From Corynebacterium tuberculostearicum (GTDB lineage Bacteria; Actinomycetota; Actinomycetes; Mycobacteriales; Mycobacteriaceae), in the NCBI RefSeq assembly GCF_030503735.1, contig NZ_CP073096.1, forward strand, positions 248,001 through 312,000: a stretch of 64,000 nt of DNA. The letters run 5' to 3'. The stretch's first letter is position 1, and each line of letters opens with the position of its first letter. The notes beneath the pieces were generated by a model. That model was not told where the DNA came from. It saw only the letters and a list, made by a program, of their open reading frames with translations, and did not search any database. Shown in pieces: positions 40,975 through 52,349 of this stretch. A program made the position numbers and the translations under genes.

Positions 40975-42018
40975 GTGTCTAAACGAATACTTCCTGCAGC
41001 TGCGCTAGTATCAGCTCTTGCTGTTACGTCTGTGTCCGGAATTTCGCAGGTAGTTGCCCAAGAGGCTGCCCCGCGCCAAGAGTCCACCACTGAAGATGTG
41101 GATGCATTGGTCGAGCGCGTAGGTGAGGTCGCGCGCAAAGTTTCCGCCAAGAATGAGGAAGTAAAAGAGCTAGAACTCGAGCTCGAAAACAAGCAGGCTG
41201 AGGTCGCGGACTCTGAGCGTGCAGCGGCCGACGCGCAATCTCGTGCGGACGGTGCTAAGGGCGATGTTTCCGCACAGCAAGAGAAGGTCAATGGCATTGC
41301 GCAGTCTCGCTATCGCGGTGATTCCCGCTCCGCTGTGTCGGGAGCGCTGGCGGCAGAAGATCCTTCGGATGCTGTAGAGCGCATGGGCTACCTTGGTGCC
41401 CTGTCCCGTAAGGCCCAACGCACTCTTGATGCTAAATCGAACGCCGCGACCATGGCAGAAGACGAAAAGCACAAGGCTGCGGCTGCTGTGGACAAGGTAC
41501 GCGAAGAAAAGAAGGCCCTAGAAGAGCAGCGCGAGGTCCTCCTGAAGGAAAAGGAGGAGCTAGAAAAGCAACAAAAGGACATCGAGAAGCAGGTCGATGC
41601 CCTTGATGAGCAGCAGCGCAAGGCATGGGAGAGCCAGTTCGGCGGCTCTGACAAGCCAAAAGTGGACTTAGGTGATGTTGCTGACGGAGCAGCTTCGGCC
41701 GCGCTGTCCAAACTAGGTGCGCCCTATGGCTGGGGCGCAGCGGGCCCAGATCAATTTGACTGTTCTGGTTTGATGTTCTGGGCTTATCAGCAGATTGGAA
41801 AGTCTATTCCGCGCACCTCGCAGGCACAGATTGCCGGCGGTACTTCGGTACCGCTAGAAGATCTGCAGCCGGGCGATATCGTGGGATACTACCCAGGCGT
41901 TACTCACGTGGGCATGTACATAGGTAATGGTCAAGTCGTGCACGCCTCTACCTATGGCGTACCTGTCCAGGTAGTGCCGCTTAAGTCCATGCCGATTACC
42001 GGAACGGCGCGTTACTAA
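40975..42018 (+). CDS. Secreted coiled-coil NlpC/P60 endopeptidase
   Basis: A 347-residue RipC/Cg2401-type hydrolase. A signal peptide covers about residues 1-29 (cleavage near VVAQ/EAA). A long charged coiled coil (about 38-225, rich in Glu, Lys, Gln and Ala) precedes the C-terminal NlpC/P60 domain, with Cys263 (FDCSGLMFWAY) and His311 (THVGMYIGN). In related proteins the coiled coil inhibits the enzyme until it is engaged by FtsEX-type partners; that role is inference here. The GTG start is supported by the signal peptide. pimB starts at the base after the stop. Confidence 0.92.
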   Translation: MSKRILPAAALVSALAVTSVSGISQVVAQEAAPRQESTTEDVDALVERVGEVARKVSAKNEEVKELELELENKQAEVADSERAAADAQSRADGAKGDVSAQQEKVNGIAQSRYRGDSRSAVSGALAAEDPSDAVERMGYLGALSRKAQRTLDAKSNAATMAEDEKHKAAAAVDKVREEKKALEEQREVLLKEKEELEKQQKDIEKQVDALDEQQRKAWESQFGGSDKPKVDLGDVADGAASAALSKLGAPYGWGAAGPDQFDCSGLMFWAYQQIGKSIPRTSQAQIAGGTSVPLEDLQPGDIVGYYPGVTHVGMYIGNGQVVHASTYGVPVQVVPLKSMPITGTARY

Positions 42019-43122
42019 GTGGCTCGTATTCTGCTGGTAACTAATGACTTTCCACCCAAAATCGGCGGAATTCAATCTTACCTGCGTGATTTTGTAGCTA
42101 CCTTGGACCCGCGCGATGTCGTGGTCTTTGCTTCTACGCAGGAGTCCCCGGCGAAATTTGATGCTGCGGCGGATTATAAGGTGATCCGTTGGCCCCGTCG
42201 CGTGATGTTGCCAACTCCAGCAACGGTGCGCCGTATGCAGGAGATTATCTGCGCCGAAAATATTGATATCGTCTGGTTCGGGGCAGCTGCGCCCCTTGCT
42301 CTGATGGGCAAGGCGGCCAAAGAGGCAGGAGCCACCCGTGTTGTGGCAACGACGCACGGACACGAAGTGGGGTGGTCGATGGTGCCCGTTGCCAGACAAT
42401 GTCTGCGGCGTATTGGTGACTACGCTGACGTTATTACCTATATCTCCGGCTACACCTTGCGCCGCTTGCGAGGACCATTCGGTCCTCATCCTCGCTGGGA
42501 GCACCTGCCCTCTGGGGTGAGCGTGGAAAACTTTTCTCCGGCCACGCCAGAGCAACGCGCCGCCGCAAAGGCGGAATTCGGAGTCGATGGGCCGACCATC
42601 GTGTGCATTTCGCGCTTTGTACCGCGCAAGGGGCAGGATCAGCTTTTGCGCGCCATGCCCCTCGTGCGCGAGGAGTTTCCGGATGCGCAGCTGCTTCTCA
42701 TCGGGAGGGGCCGCTACCGGGCTGCATTAGTGGAGTTAGCGGATATGTATTGTCCGGATGCAGTGATCCAAGAGGCCGAAAGTATCGATACGGCGCTGCA
42801 CGCAGCCGACGTCTTTGCCATGCCCGCCCGTACTCGCGGCGGTGGACTAGATGTGGAAGGGCTCGGCATTGTCTATTTGGAAGCGCAAGCGTGCGGTGTG
42901 CCAGTCATCGCTGGCGATTCTGGCGGAGCGCCTGAGACGGTGACGGGGGAGACCGGGGTCGTCGTCAAGGGCTCTTCTGTGGACGAACTGGCTAAGGCGT
43001 TGAAGGCCTTGCTAGGTGATCCGCACCGTAGACAGCAGATGGGGCAAGCAGGCCGCCGCCATGTGGAGGAGAATTGGGCATGGCAGATTATGGGGCAGCG
43101 TTTGCGTCGGCTGATGTCTTGA
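42019..43122 (+). CDS. pimB: GT4 mannosyltransferase PimB-type (lipomannan precursor synthesis)
   Basis: A 367-residue GT-B glycosyltransferase. The N-terminus VTNDFPPKIGGIQSYL and the C-terminal donor site (VFAMPART, then EGLGIVYLEAQACGVPVIAG with the two family glutamates) are clear. In C. glutamicum the gene at this place (PimB') adds mannose to PIM1 or to glucuronosyl-diacylglycerol on the inner face of the membrane. Its GTG directly follows the stop of the NlpC/P60 gene, implying co-transcription. Confidence 0.92.
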   Translation: MARILLVTNDFPPKIGGIQSYLRDFVATLDPRDVVVFASTQESPAKFDAAADYKVIRWPRRVMLPTPATVRRMQEIICAENIDIVWFGAAAPLALMGKAAKEAGATRVVATTHGHEVGWSMVPVARQCLRRIGDYADVITYISGYTLRRLRGPFGPHPRWEHLPSGVSVENFSPATPEQRAAAKAEFGVDGPTIVCISRFVPRKGQDQLLRAMPLVREEFPDAQLLLIGRGRYRAALVELADMYCPDAVIQEAESIDTALHAADVFAMPARTRGGGLDVEGLGIVYLEAQACGVPVIAGDSGGAPETVTGETGVVVKGSSVDELAKALKALLGDPHRRQQMGQAGRRHVEENWAWQIMGQRLRRLMS

Positions 43123-43152
43123 TGTGACCCTAGCCCGGTTGTCGGTATATTC
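43123..43152 (+). promoter_or_regulatory. Candidate leaderless promoter of glk
   Basis: TGTGAC (43123-43128) and TATATT (43147-43152) are 18 bases apart; the -10-like box ends 8 bases before the ATG at 43161 and no ribosome binding site is seen. Confidence 0.45.
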
Positions 43153-43160
43153 TGTTATGC

Positions 43161-44093
43161 ATGCTTGAGAACAACTCCGCCGATCTGACTATCGGCTTCG
43201 ACGTCGGTGGCACCAACGTGCGCGGTGGAGTGATCACTCGGGAGGGGAAAATCCTCGCCAGTCGCACAATCCCCACGTCGATGGACGCCGAGCAGCTGGA
43301 AGCTGACATTGTGGGCATCGTCGATGAGCTACGCGCTGATTATGAGGTCGACGCTGTTGGCTTAGCTTTAGCAGGCTTTCTCGATCCTAGCTGTGAAGTG
43401 GTGCGCTTTGCCCCGCATTTACCATGGCGGCACGCCAACGTGAGGGAATCGCTATCGCAAAAGCTTGGTATGCATGTGCGCTTGGAGCACGATGCTAATT
43501 CAGCAGCATGGGGAGAGTGGTGCTTTGGCGCTGGCCGGGGCGCCGAGGATTGGGTTTTCTTTGCAGTGGGTACCGGAATTGGGGCCACGCTGATGACGCA
43601 CGACACCATTTACCGCGGTGCATTTGGAACCGCCCCAGAGTTTGGGCATATCGTCGTGGTGCCCAATGGGCGGCAGTGCTCGTGTGGTAAGCGGGGCTGT
43701 TTGGAGCGATACGCTTCCGGTACGGCATTGCCGGATACCTGTGCGGATTTGCGTGCTAGCTATGAAACTGCGTTGCCGACTGATCCAACGGGTAAGGAGA
43801 TTACCCAGGCGGCGCGCCGTGGCGATCCCCTTGCGGTAGCGGTGATGGAAGATTTCAGCCGGTGGTTGGGTCAGGGTTTGTCCATCGTTGCCGATGTACT
43901 CGATCCCGAGCTTATCGTGCTGGGCGGCGGTGTATCACAAGATGCAGACTTGTACCTTAAGGGCGCTGTCCAAGCGATGGGGCAGGATATTGTCGGGGCA
44001 GGGCACCGCCCCCTCGTACGTGTTGCCACCGCAGAATTGGGTTCCGCAGCGGGTATGATTGGCGTAGCCGATTTGGCCCGCAGTGGCCGTTAG
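43161..44093 (+). CDS. glk: ROK family glucokinase
   Basis: A 310-residue sugar kinase. The phosphate loop (GFDVGGTNVRGGV) starts at about residue 12. The catalytic aspartate is in EHDANSAAWGE, the glucose-binding ROK signature in GAFGTAPEFGHIVV, and the zinc site in CSCGKRGCLE. It matches the Glk gene found at this place in C. glutamicum, which phosphorylates glucose with ATP. The ATG is about 8 bases after a TATATT box, so the mRNA may be leaderless. Confidence 0.92.
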   Translation: MLENNSADLTIGFDVGGTNVRGGVITREGKILASRTIPTSMDAEQLEADIVGIVDELRADYEVDAVGLALAGFLDPSCEVVRFAPHLPWRHANVRESLSQKLGMHVRLEHDANSAAWGEWCFGAGRGAEDWVFFAVGTGIGATLMTHDTIYRGAFGTAPEFGHIVVVPNGRQCSCGKRGCLERYASGTALPDTCADLRASYETALPTDPTGKEITQAARRGDPLAVAVMEDFSRWLGQGLSIVADVLDPELIVLGGGVSQDADLYLKGAVQAMGQDIVGAGHRPLVRVATAELGSAAGMIGVADLARSGR

Positions 44094-44116
44094 AACAAGC
44101 AAAGGACGACCTGGCG

Positions 44117-44857
44117 ATGAAAAACAAATGGTACTGGACTTTTAAGCACATCTTTTTCGGACCCGCCCTGCGCGTATGGAATCGCCCATGGACTGAGGGA
44201 ATAGAAAAAATCCCTTCTGAAGGGCCCGCGATTTTGGTGTCAAACCACCAGGCCGTTATGGATTCCTTCTTCTTTCCGCTGGTGTGCCCCCGCCAAATTA
44301 CCTTTCCGGCTAAGTCGGAGTACTTTACTACCCCCGGGCTAGTCGGTGGGTTACAGAAATGGTTTTTTACCTCGGTGGGCCAAGTGCCCATTGAGCGCGA
44401 TAGCGAAGACGCCGGCGACGCCATTGTGGAGACCGCCGGGGGTATTTTGTCTCGCGGCGATCTCTTCGGCATCTATCCGGAAGGCACCCGCTCGCCAGAC
44501 GGACGCGTGTACAAAGGCCGTACCGGTATGGCGCGCATTGCAATGGAGACCAACCAGCCGGTATTTCCCATCGCGATGATCAATTCTCGCAAGGCTAATC
44601 CCATTGGCTCGTGGATCCCGCGCCCGTTTAAGGTCGGCGTGCGGGTAGGTGATCCTATCTGGCCGCATGACTGGGCAAAGGAGCGCGGCATGAATCCAGC
44701 GGAGCATGACACTGTCCGTGCCTTCACGGACTTTGTGATGCATAATTTGGCCGAGTTGAGCGATCAGCCTTATGTTGACGTGTACGCCTCCGATGTGAAG
44801 GCTTCGCTCAAAGCCGGCCATGGTTACCCCGCCGGCGCTGAATACAAGGGGAGGTAA
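44117..44857 (+). CDS. plsC: 1-acyl-sn-glycerol-3-phosphate acyltransferase
   Basis: A 246-residue membrane-associated acyltransferase of phospholipid synthesis. Block I is SNHQAVMDSFF (NHxxxxD), block III is YPEGTRSPDG, and block IV includes VFPIAMI. AAAGGA precedes the ATG. The N-terminal part contains a hydrophobic amphipathic segment suited to membrane contact. The gene lies among envelope lipid and lipoglycan genes. Its 3' end carries the GGGGAGG ribosome binding site of the following acyltransferase gene. Confidence 0.92.
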   Translation: MKNKWYWTFKHIFFGPALRVWNRPWTEGIEKIPSEGPAILVSNHQAVMDSFFFPLVCPRQITFPAKSEYFTTPGLVGGLQKWFFTSVGQVPIERDSEDAGDAIVETAGGILSRGDLFGIYPEGTRSPDGRVYKGRTGMARIAMETNQPVFPIAMINSRKANPIGSWIPRPFKVGVRVGDPIWPHDWAKERGMNPAEHDTVRAFTDFVMHNLAELSDQPYVDVYASDVKASLKAGHGYPAGAEYKGR

Positions 44858-44862
44858 TCACT

Positions 44863-46014
44863 ATTCCCAAGGCCCGCTTAGCTTGGCCAGATACTGCTAA
44901 AGGCGTATCCATAATCGGCGTAGTGCTTTTGCACGTGACGCTGGTGGTTCCGGAAGGTGAGCTAACGTGGTTGGCTGATCTAAACGTGTGGCTGGACCCG
45001 CTCCGACTGCCCTTGTTTTTCCTCGTATCCGGCTATTTCTCTACCAAAATTTTTCGCTATTCCTTTAGCGAGTTATTTACTCGCCGCCTGTGGTTTTTCC
45101 TCGTTCCTTATACGGTGTGGATGACCGTCGAACTGTGGACCAAGCGCATTGAATACCACTGGGTGTTTGGGGATCCCTACCTGCAGTTCACGGATCTTAT
45201 TTATAACCTGCTTTTGGGCCACACCATGGCGTGGTTTATCCATGCGCTTATCATCTTCAATATCTTTTTGTGGAGCGTGCGCAAGCTTCCCGCATGGGCG
45301 GGCTTGGCCTTGAGCTTTACACCACTGTTGTTCATCGCGTGGCAGGACCATTATTTCTTCATAGGCAAGGCGATTATGTTTTTGCCTATTTTCGTCGGAG
45401 CCGCCTATCTGCGTGGGCCTATTACGCTATTTGCCGACGCCGCCGAAGCCCCCTTCAAAGGCAGCTTCCGCATGGGTTCTCTGTGGGTTTACTGCGCGGC
45501 GATCGCGAGCTACTTCGCAGGAGTGTTCATCCGGAAAACGTGGGATGCCCTAGAAAGGGAAGTGACGGTGCATTGGCCGTTGCCCGGGGACGATTTCCTT
45601 GGCAGGGGGGATCTAGACCTGTTAATCCGCTTTGCGGAACAGACGCTCGAAACTCCGGCTGGCATCGTAGGGGCGGTCCTCATCAGTCATATTCCGGCGG
45701 TTTCTGCGTTTGTGAAGTTTGTGGGGCGCCATACCTTGCCTATTTATTTGGCCCACCCAATCGGCATGACGGTGGGGTACGGCTTCTTCATGGCCCACCG
45801 CGATTATGCCGTTAGCTTGGCAGGACAGTGGCCGATGGAAAATACGTGGTTCTGGATAGCGATGTGCTTTTTCTATTCCGCGGCTGCATCGGTGGCACTG
45901 TGGGCGCTGGGGAAGGTCCCTATCCTCGGTTGGACATTGGTTCCGCCGCGGATTGATAAGCGCCGGCCCGCCGTAGAGCCAATGGTAGCGAGCAAAGAAC
46001 CAGCAGAGCGGTAA
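44863..46014 (+). CDS. Membrane acyltransferase (acyltransferase 3 family), probable ATT start
   Basis: A 383-residue integral membrane protein with about ten helices. The N-terminal WPDTAKGVSIIGVVLLHV and then RLPLFFLVSGYF are the conserved histidine and arginine motifs of acyltransferase 3 proteins. The first motif is upstream of every ATG, GTG or TTG in frame except the late GTG at 44923. The only start that keeps it is ATT at 44863, 8 bases after GGGGAGG. The C-terminal 95 bases overlap the convergent mannosyltransferase gene. Likely an envelope glycolipid or polysaccharide acyltransferase; substrate unknown. Confidence 0.8.
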   Translation: MPKARLAWPDTAKGVSIIGVVLLHVTLVVPEGELTWLADLNVWLDPLRLPLFFLVSGYFSTKIFRYSFSELFTRRLWFFLVPYTVWMTVELWTKRIEYHWVFGDPYLQFTDLIYNLLLGHTMAWFIHALIIFNIFLWSVRKLPAWAGLALSFTPLLFIAWQDHYFFIGKAIMFLPIFVGAAYLRGPITLFADAAEAPFKGSFRMGSLWVYCAAIASYFAGVFIRKTWDALEREVTVHWPLPGDDFLGRGDLDLLIRFAEQTLETPAGIVGAVLISHIPAVSAFVKFVGRHTLPIYLAHPIGMTVGYGFFMAHRDYAVSLAGQWPMENTWFWIAMCFFYSAAASVALWALGKVPILGWTLVPPRIDKRRPAVEPMVASKEPAER

Positions 46015-47101
46015 CGATGACGTAGTCGTTGCCCACGATGTGTTGCCACCATGCCCAATCCAGCTCTTGGTCATTGGTGTGGGGAACGAGCCAATGTCCG
46101 CGAGCCCAAAGGGCCAGCCACGTTAGTGCGGCGAGCTTCCACCGGCGTTGGGCTGCAAGAAGGACGCCAGCCAGTACCAGCCAAGTGAAATGGTGCGACC
46201 AGGACACCGGCGAGCAAAGTAGTGATACTGATGCAGCCAGCAGCATGAGAACGGACTTGTTTCCATGGGAGAGTCGCTCCATGACAAACCACACGATGGC
46301 AATGACGACGAGAACGGCTATGAGCCATAGCTTTTCTGCGTGCTCGGGGGCAAGGCGGCTAAAGAAGCCACGCAGTGACTGATTGGAGCTATAAGCCAAC
46401 CCACCAATGCGGTTGGAATCGCGCAATGTCTCGCTCCAGTACTGAATCGAGCTGTGCGGATTGCAGGCAAAGGCGATTAGTCCGGCTGCGAAGAAAGCGC
46501 CGAGTGAGCTGAAAAACGCGCGCCACTCGCGGCGGACAAAGAACACAGCAAGAAATACTGCGGGGGTGAGCTTGATAGCCATGGCGATACCGGTAAGCAC
46601 GCCTCGTCCGCGGCCTGGACGGAGCCAGAGGATGTCTACCACCACGAGGGCGGAGAGTAGGATATTTACCTGGCCGAAGCTAAAGGTCTCCGTAATAGGT
46701 TCGGTGAGCATGGCAGCCAGTAGTGCCCAAGCTGCCCATCCGGAGCACTTAATGGAGCGAAGGATGAGCGCTACGCAGGCCCAGAGTGCGGCAAAAGAGG
46801 CGACGGATACAAGGATGCTTGCGGCGGTAAGAGGGAGCCAGCTCAGTGGGGTAAAGAGCAACGCCGCGAACGGCGGGTAAGTAAAGGGGAGGGAGACGTC
46901 GCGATTGCTGCCTACGAGATAGTCCTTGGCGTAGAGGTCGCTGCCAAAACCAGCGCCTCCTTCGCGGTAAACGTCAAGGTCAATGTGGTAGTAGGCGGAA
47001 AAGTGTCCTGAGAAAAGCTCCGGTATATCAATGAGCCACCAAAGGGCCACGAGAGCGGAAAGGCACAAGGGTAGAGCAGTAAACCACAGAGACTTCTTCA
47101 C
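45920..47101 (-). CDS. GT87 (DUF2029) mannosyltransferase, lipomannan branching type
   Basis: A 393-residue polytopic GT-C enzyme with about ten helices. The early luminal loop IDLDVYREGGAGFGSDLYAKDY carries the catalytic aspartate, and SLPFTYPPFAALLF follows. FGQVNILLSALVVVD and SNQSLRGFFSRL are typical of GT87 mannosyltransferases. Position near the exonuclease and aroG genes matches Rv2181, the alpha-1,2-mannosyltransferase that branches lipomannan. The start is GTG 47101 (KKSLWF); GTG 47116 is an alternative. The gene overlaps the convergent acyltransferase gene by 95 bases. Confidence 0.85.
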   Translation of the reverse strand: MKKSLWFTALPLCLSALVALWWLIDIPELFSGHFSAYYHIDLDVYREGGAGFGSDLYAKDYLVGSNRDVSLPFTYPPFAALLFTPLSWLPLTAASILVSVASFAALWACVALILRSIKCSGWAAWALLAAMLTEPITETFSFGQVNILLSALVVVDILWLRPGRGRGVLTGIAMAIKLTPAVFLAVFFVRREWRAFFSSLGAFFAAGLIAFACNPHSSIQYWSETLRDSNRIGGLAYSSNQSLRGFFSRLAPEHAEKLWLIAVLVVIAIVWFVMERLSHGNKSVLMLLAASVSLLCSPVSWSHHFTWLVLAGVLLAAQRRWKLAALTWLALWARGHWLVPHTNDQELDWAWWQHIVGNDYVIVTALLVLCSLPLALRRAGAYQSAAEPMSNRG

Positions 47102-47175
47102 GCCAGAAGTGTACAACCGTCGCTTTAAGGGGCCAATTTATTGCCGTGTACTAGGCGGCGCTAGGCTTGGGAGAC

Positions 47176-47685
47176 GTGCGCTACTTCTATGACACCGAAT
47201 TTATTGAGGATGGACAGACCATTGAATTGGTCTCCATCGGCATCGTCGGTGAGAATGGCAGCGAATATTACGCTGTGTCCACGGATTTTGATCCCGCCAA
47301 GGCCAATTCTTGGGTGAAGGATAATGTATTGGATAAGCTGCCGAGCCCGCGCGATCCAGTGTGGAAGCCTTTGGATACAATCCGCTCGGAGGTCCTAGAA
47401 TTCCTGACGCAGAGCTCGACTCCGGTAGAGCTGTGGGCTTGGGTCGGTGCTTATGATCACGTGGTGTTGGCACAGTTGTGGGGAGATATGGCCGGTTTGC
47501 CAAAGCGCCTGCCGCGCTACACCCGCGAGCTTAAGCAGTATTGGGAGTTTGCAGGCCGCCCGGGCCTGCCCGCAGTGCCCAAGGGGAATCACGATGCGCT
47601 TGTCGACGCCCGCCATAACCTCGCCAAGTTCCGCGCCTGCGCCCAAGTGCTTCCGCTCTCTAAAGGCAATAGAATTAATATCTAG
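47176..47685 (+). CDS. 3'-5' exoribonuclease (RNase AS / Rv2179c type)
   Basis: A 169-residue DEDDh exonuclease. The acidic residues are in YFYDTEFIEDG (D and E), GAYDHVVLAQ and NHDALVDARHN, which give the complete D-E-D-D set with the histidine. Length and start (RYFYDTEFIEDG) agree with the 168-residue Rv2179c, which degrades polyadenylated RNA. GTG at 47176 is preferred to the TTG three codons earlier. Like Rv2179c, it lies next to a class II DAHP synthase gene. Confidence 0.9.
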   Translation: MRYFYDTEFIEDGQTIELVSIGIVGENGSEYYAVSTDFDPAKANSWVKDNVLDKLPSPRDPVWKPLDTIRSEVLEFLTQSSTPVELWAWVGAYDHVVLAQLWGDMAGLPKRLPRYTRELKQYWEFAGRPGLPAVPKGNHDALVDARHNLAKFRACAQVLPLSKGNRINI

Positions 47686-47714
47686 AATTTAACTAACGCG
47701 CGATAGGCTATTAG

Positions 47715-50467
<2,753 letters not shown>

Positions 50468-50513
50468 GCCTTCCAGTATGGCCGATCCCACTACCCGCGT
50501 TAAAGTAGGTGGC

Positions 50514-50882
50514 GTGATTAACGTAGAAAAATCCCTCGATTCCTTGCTTGCAAACGAAGAACTGCTCAGCATGCAGCAGGTAGCGGAAAAGCTAGACCTG
50601 CCCATTACTCGTGCCTATGACCTGCTGCAGGACCGAAAGTTCATTGCCTGGGATTCCCCAGAAGGAAAGCGCGTTCCGCTAGCTTTCTTTAATGATAAGG
50701 GCGTCATTGCCAAGCATGTGACTGCGGCAATAACCGTGCTCACCGATGGCGGCTACAAGGACGCGGAAATCTTTAAATACCTTTTTACTGAGGACGACTC
50801 ACTCCCAGGCCGGCCGATCGATGCCCTGCATGGTCATCTCGCTCGCGAGGTTATCCGTCGCGCGCAGGCTGCTGCTTTTTAG
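50514..50882 (+). CDS. Rv2175c-type helix-turn-helix DNA-binding protein
   Basis: A 122-residue soluble protein. The winged helix-turn-helix segment LLSMQQVAEKLDLPITRAYDLLQDRKFIAW covers about residues 16-45, and the C-terminal half is LPGRPIDALHGHLAREVIRRAQ. The Mycobacterium tuberculosis orthologue Rv2175c is a DNA-binding substrate of PknL and is also encoded beside it. The GTG 50514 lies 7 bases after a TAAAGT box and may be leaderless; ATG 50478 would add 12 residues. The 3' end overlaps convergent mptA by 32 bases. Confidence 0.88.
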   Translation: MINVEKSLDSLLANEELLSMQQVAEKLDLPITRAYDLLQDRKFIAWDSPEGKRVPLAFFNDKGVIAKHVTAAITVLTDGGYKDAEIFKYLFTEDDSLPGRPIDALHGHLAREVIRRAQAAAF

Positions 50883-52341
50883 GCACTCCTTCAAAGAGCC
50901 ATTGGGTTGCAAACCATGCCACCACGATCATCCCGATGACCCAGAACCAGTTATAGAGCTGGTGATTGCCATCCCCGGAAAAGGAGACGCCGATAAATAA
51001 GGCTACGCCGGTGGTGAACTTCAAAAGCCACAGTGGCGGCCGGAAGGTACCCATCAAGGTAAAGATGGAGGCGTAGTACCACGGTAAGGTCACGGCGTTG
51101 AATACGAAAGCAACTTGATACGCGGCCGCGGTGCCCATGATGGCATCGCGGTTGTTTTTGCGGCACAACCACCACACCGCCACTAGGCCAATGAACATGC
51201 ATGCCATGGCGATGCTGCGCAAGACAGCCAAAATGGCGTTATAGGAGGCATCCGGCATGAAAATCTGGACGGCAGGGAAGATAACGTCGGTAGCTAAGGT
51301 AGGACCTGCGAGCGGGTTGATGACCTTGGAGTTGCCGCTAATTTGCGATAACCAACCCCAAGATGTGCCCGAAGCCCACGTGATCAGTGCTACTGCGGCG
51401 ATGATTTCCGCCACCGCAGCGATGCCGGATACAGCGAAGACGAAGACCGACCGCCACACGCTTGAGCCCCGGGGCGCGTAATAGTGAAGCATCATCCACA
51501 CGATAAAGGGCGCAGCGATGAGCGCTGTGGCCTTCATCGCTACGGCTGCGCCCACGAGTAAAAGTGCCGCGTGGAAGCGCCTATTCAGAGCCGCAAGTAG
51601 GCCGATGGACACAAGCCCCACCATGAGGGACTCATTATGCATACCGCCAATTAGGTGCAAGATGATAACCGGATTAGCTACGCCGAGCCAGAGTGCTACC
51701 GCCGGATCCGCACCGAGCTTGCGGGCGATCTGTGGAATTGACCAAGCGATAGCAATGAAACCGAGCAGAGAAAGAGCCTTATAGACCACGACGCCCGCGG
51801 TGACGTTATCGCCCACCAAGCTGGTGACCAACTCACCTATCCAAAGGTGAAGGGGACCATACGGGGTGGTGGTATTGCGCCAATCCTGCGATACCTCGAG
51901 GAGGAAGGGGCCGGGGTTAACGGCGGCGCCTTCGGTATATGGATCAAAGCCATCGCGGACCATAGCCCCCTGCATGAGGTAGGAATATACATCGCGTGAG
52001 GCCAAAGGGCCGGCCAACAATAGGGGAGCGACCCAGGCAATGAGGATGCGCTGGATATCGCGTAAGCCGCCCTCGGGGAGTGGGGTTTTAAGCTGTGGGC
52101 GAATGATGGTGCGCCCGGCAAGCACCCACGCTGCGGCGAGAAGGAAAATTCCCACCCAGTACAGTGCGAGACCAAGATTGCGCCCGTGTCCATAAGATAA
52201 GAATCCGATATTGAGCGCTTCTAATAGCCCCCCGCGGTTACGGGTAGCGCCGCCCGAAAAAGACGCCAGCAGCAAAACGCAAGAGGCTGATAGACCCAGC
52301 GGCAGTGCGCGCGGAATGGGAAAGGAATACGTCTTTTCCAC
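50851..52341 (-). CDS. mptA: Alpha-(1->6)-mannopyranosyltransferase A
   Basis: A 496-residue polytopic GT-C enzyme with about twelve helices. The first luminal loops carry ASRDVYSYLMQGAMVRDGFDPYTEG with the catalytic acidic residues, followed by TTPYGPLHLWIGELV and HLIGGMHNESLMVGLV. This matches MptA, which elongates the mannan backbone of lipomannan and lipoarabinomannan from polyprenyl-phosphomannose on the outer face. It starts 8 bases after idsA, so the two form one transcription unit; the prenyl chain made by IdsA-type enzymes is consistent with this pairing. Confidence 0.9.
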   Translation of the reverse strand: MEKTYSFPIPRALPLGLSASCVLLLASFSGGATRNRGGLLEALNIGFLSYGHGRNLGLALYWVGIFLLAAAWVLAGRTIIRPQLKTPLPEGGLRDIQRILIAWVAPLLLAGPLASRDVYSYLMQGAMVRDGFDPYTEGAAVNPGPFLLEVSQDWRNTTTPYGPLHLWIGELVTSLVGDNVTAGVVVYKALSLLGFIAIAWSIPQIARKLGADPAVALWLGVANPVIILHLIGGMHNESLMVGLVSIGLLAALNRRFHAALLLVGAAVAMKATALIAAPFIVWMMLHYYAPRGSSVWRSVFVFAVSGIAAVAEIIAAVALITWASGTSWGWLSQISGNSKVINPLAGPTLATDVIFPAVQIFMPDASYNAILAVLRSIAMACMFIGLVAVWWLCRKNNRDAIMGTAAAYQVAFVFNAVTLPWYYASIFTLMGTFRPPLWLLKFTTGVALFIGVSFSGDGNHQLYNWFWVIGMIVVAWFATQWLFEGVPKKQQPARDG

Positions 52342-52349
52342 GGCTAGAC

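Noticed and set aside
50468..50605. 46-residue N-terminal extension of pknL
   Set aside because: It would overlap the divergent gene and is serine-rich and unconserved-looking. The kinase domain starts normally from MTRLEIGDILENRYRI.
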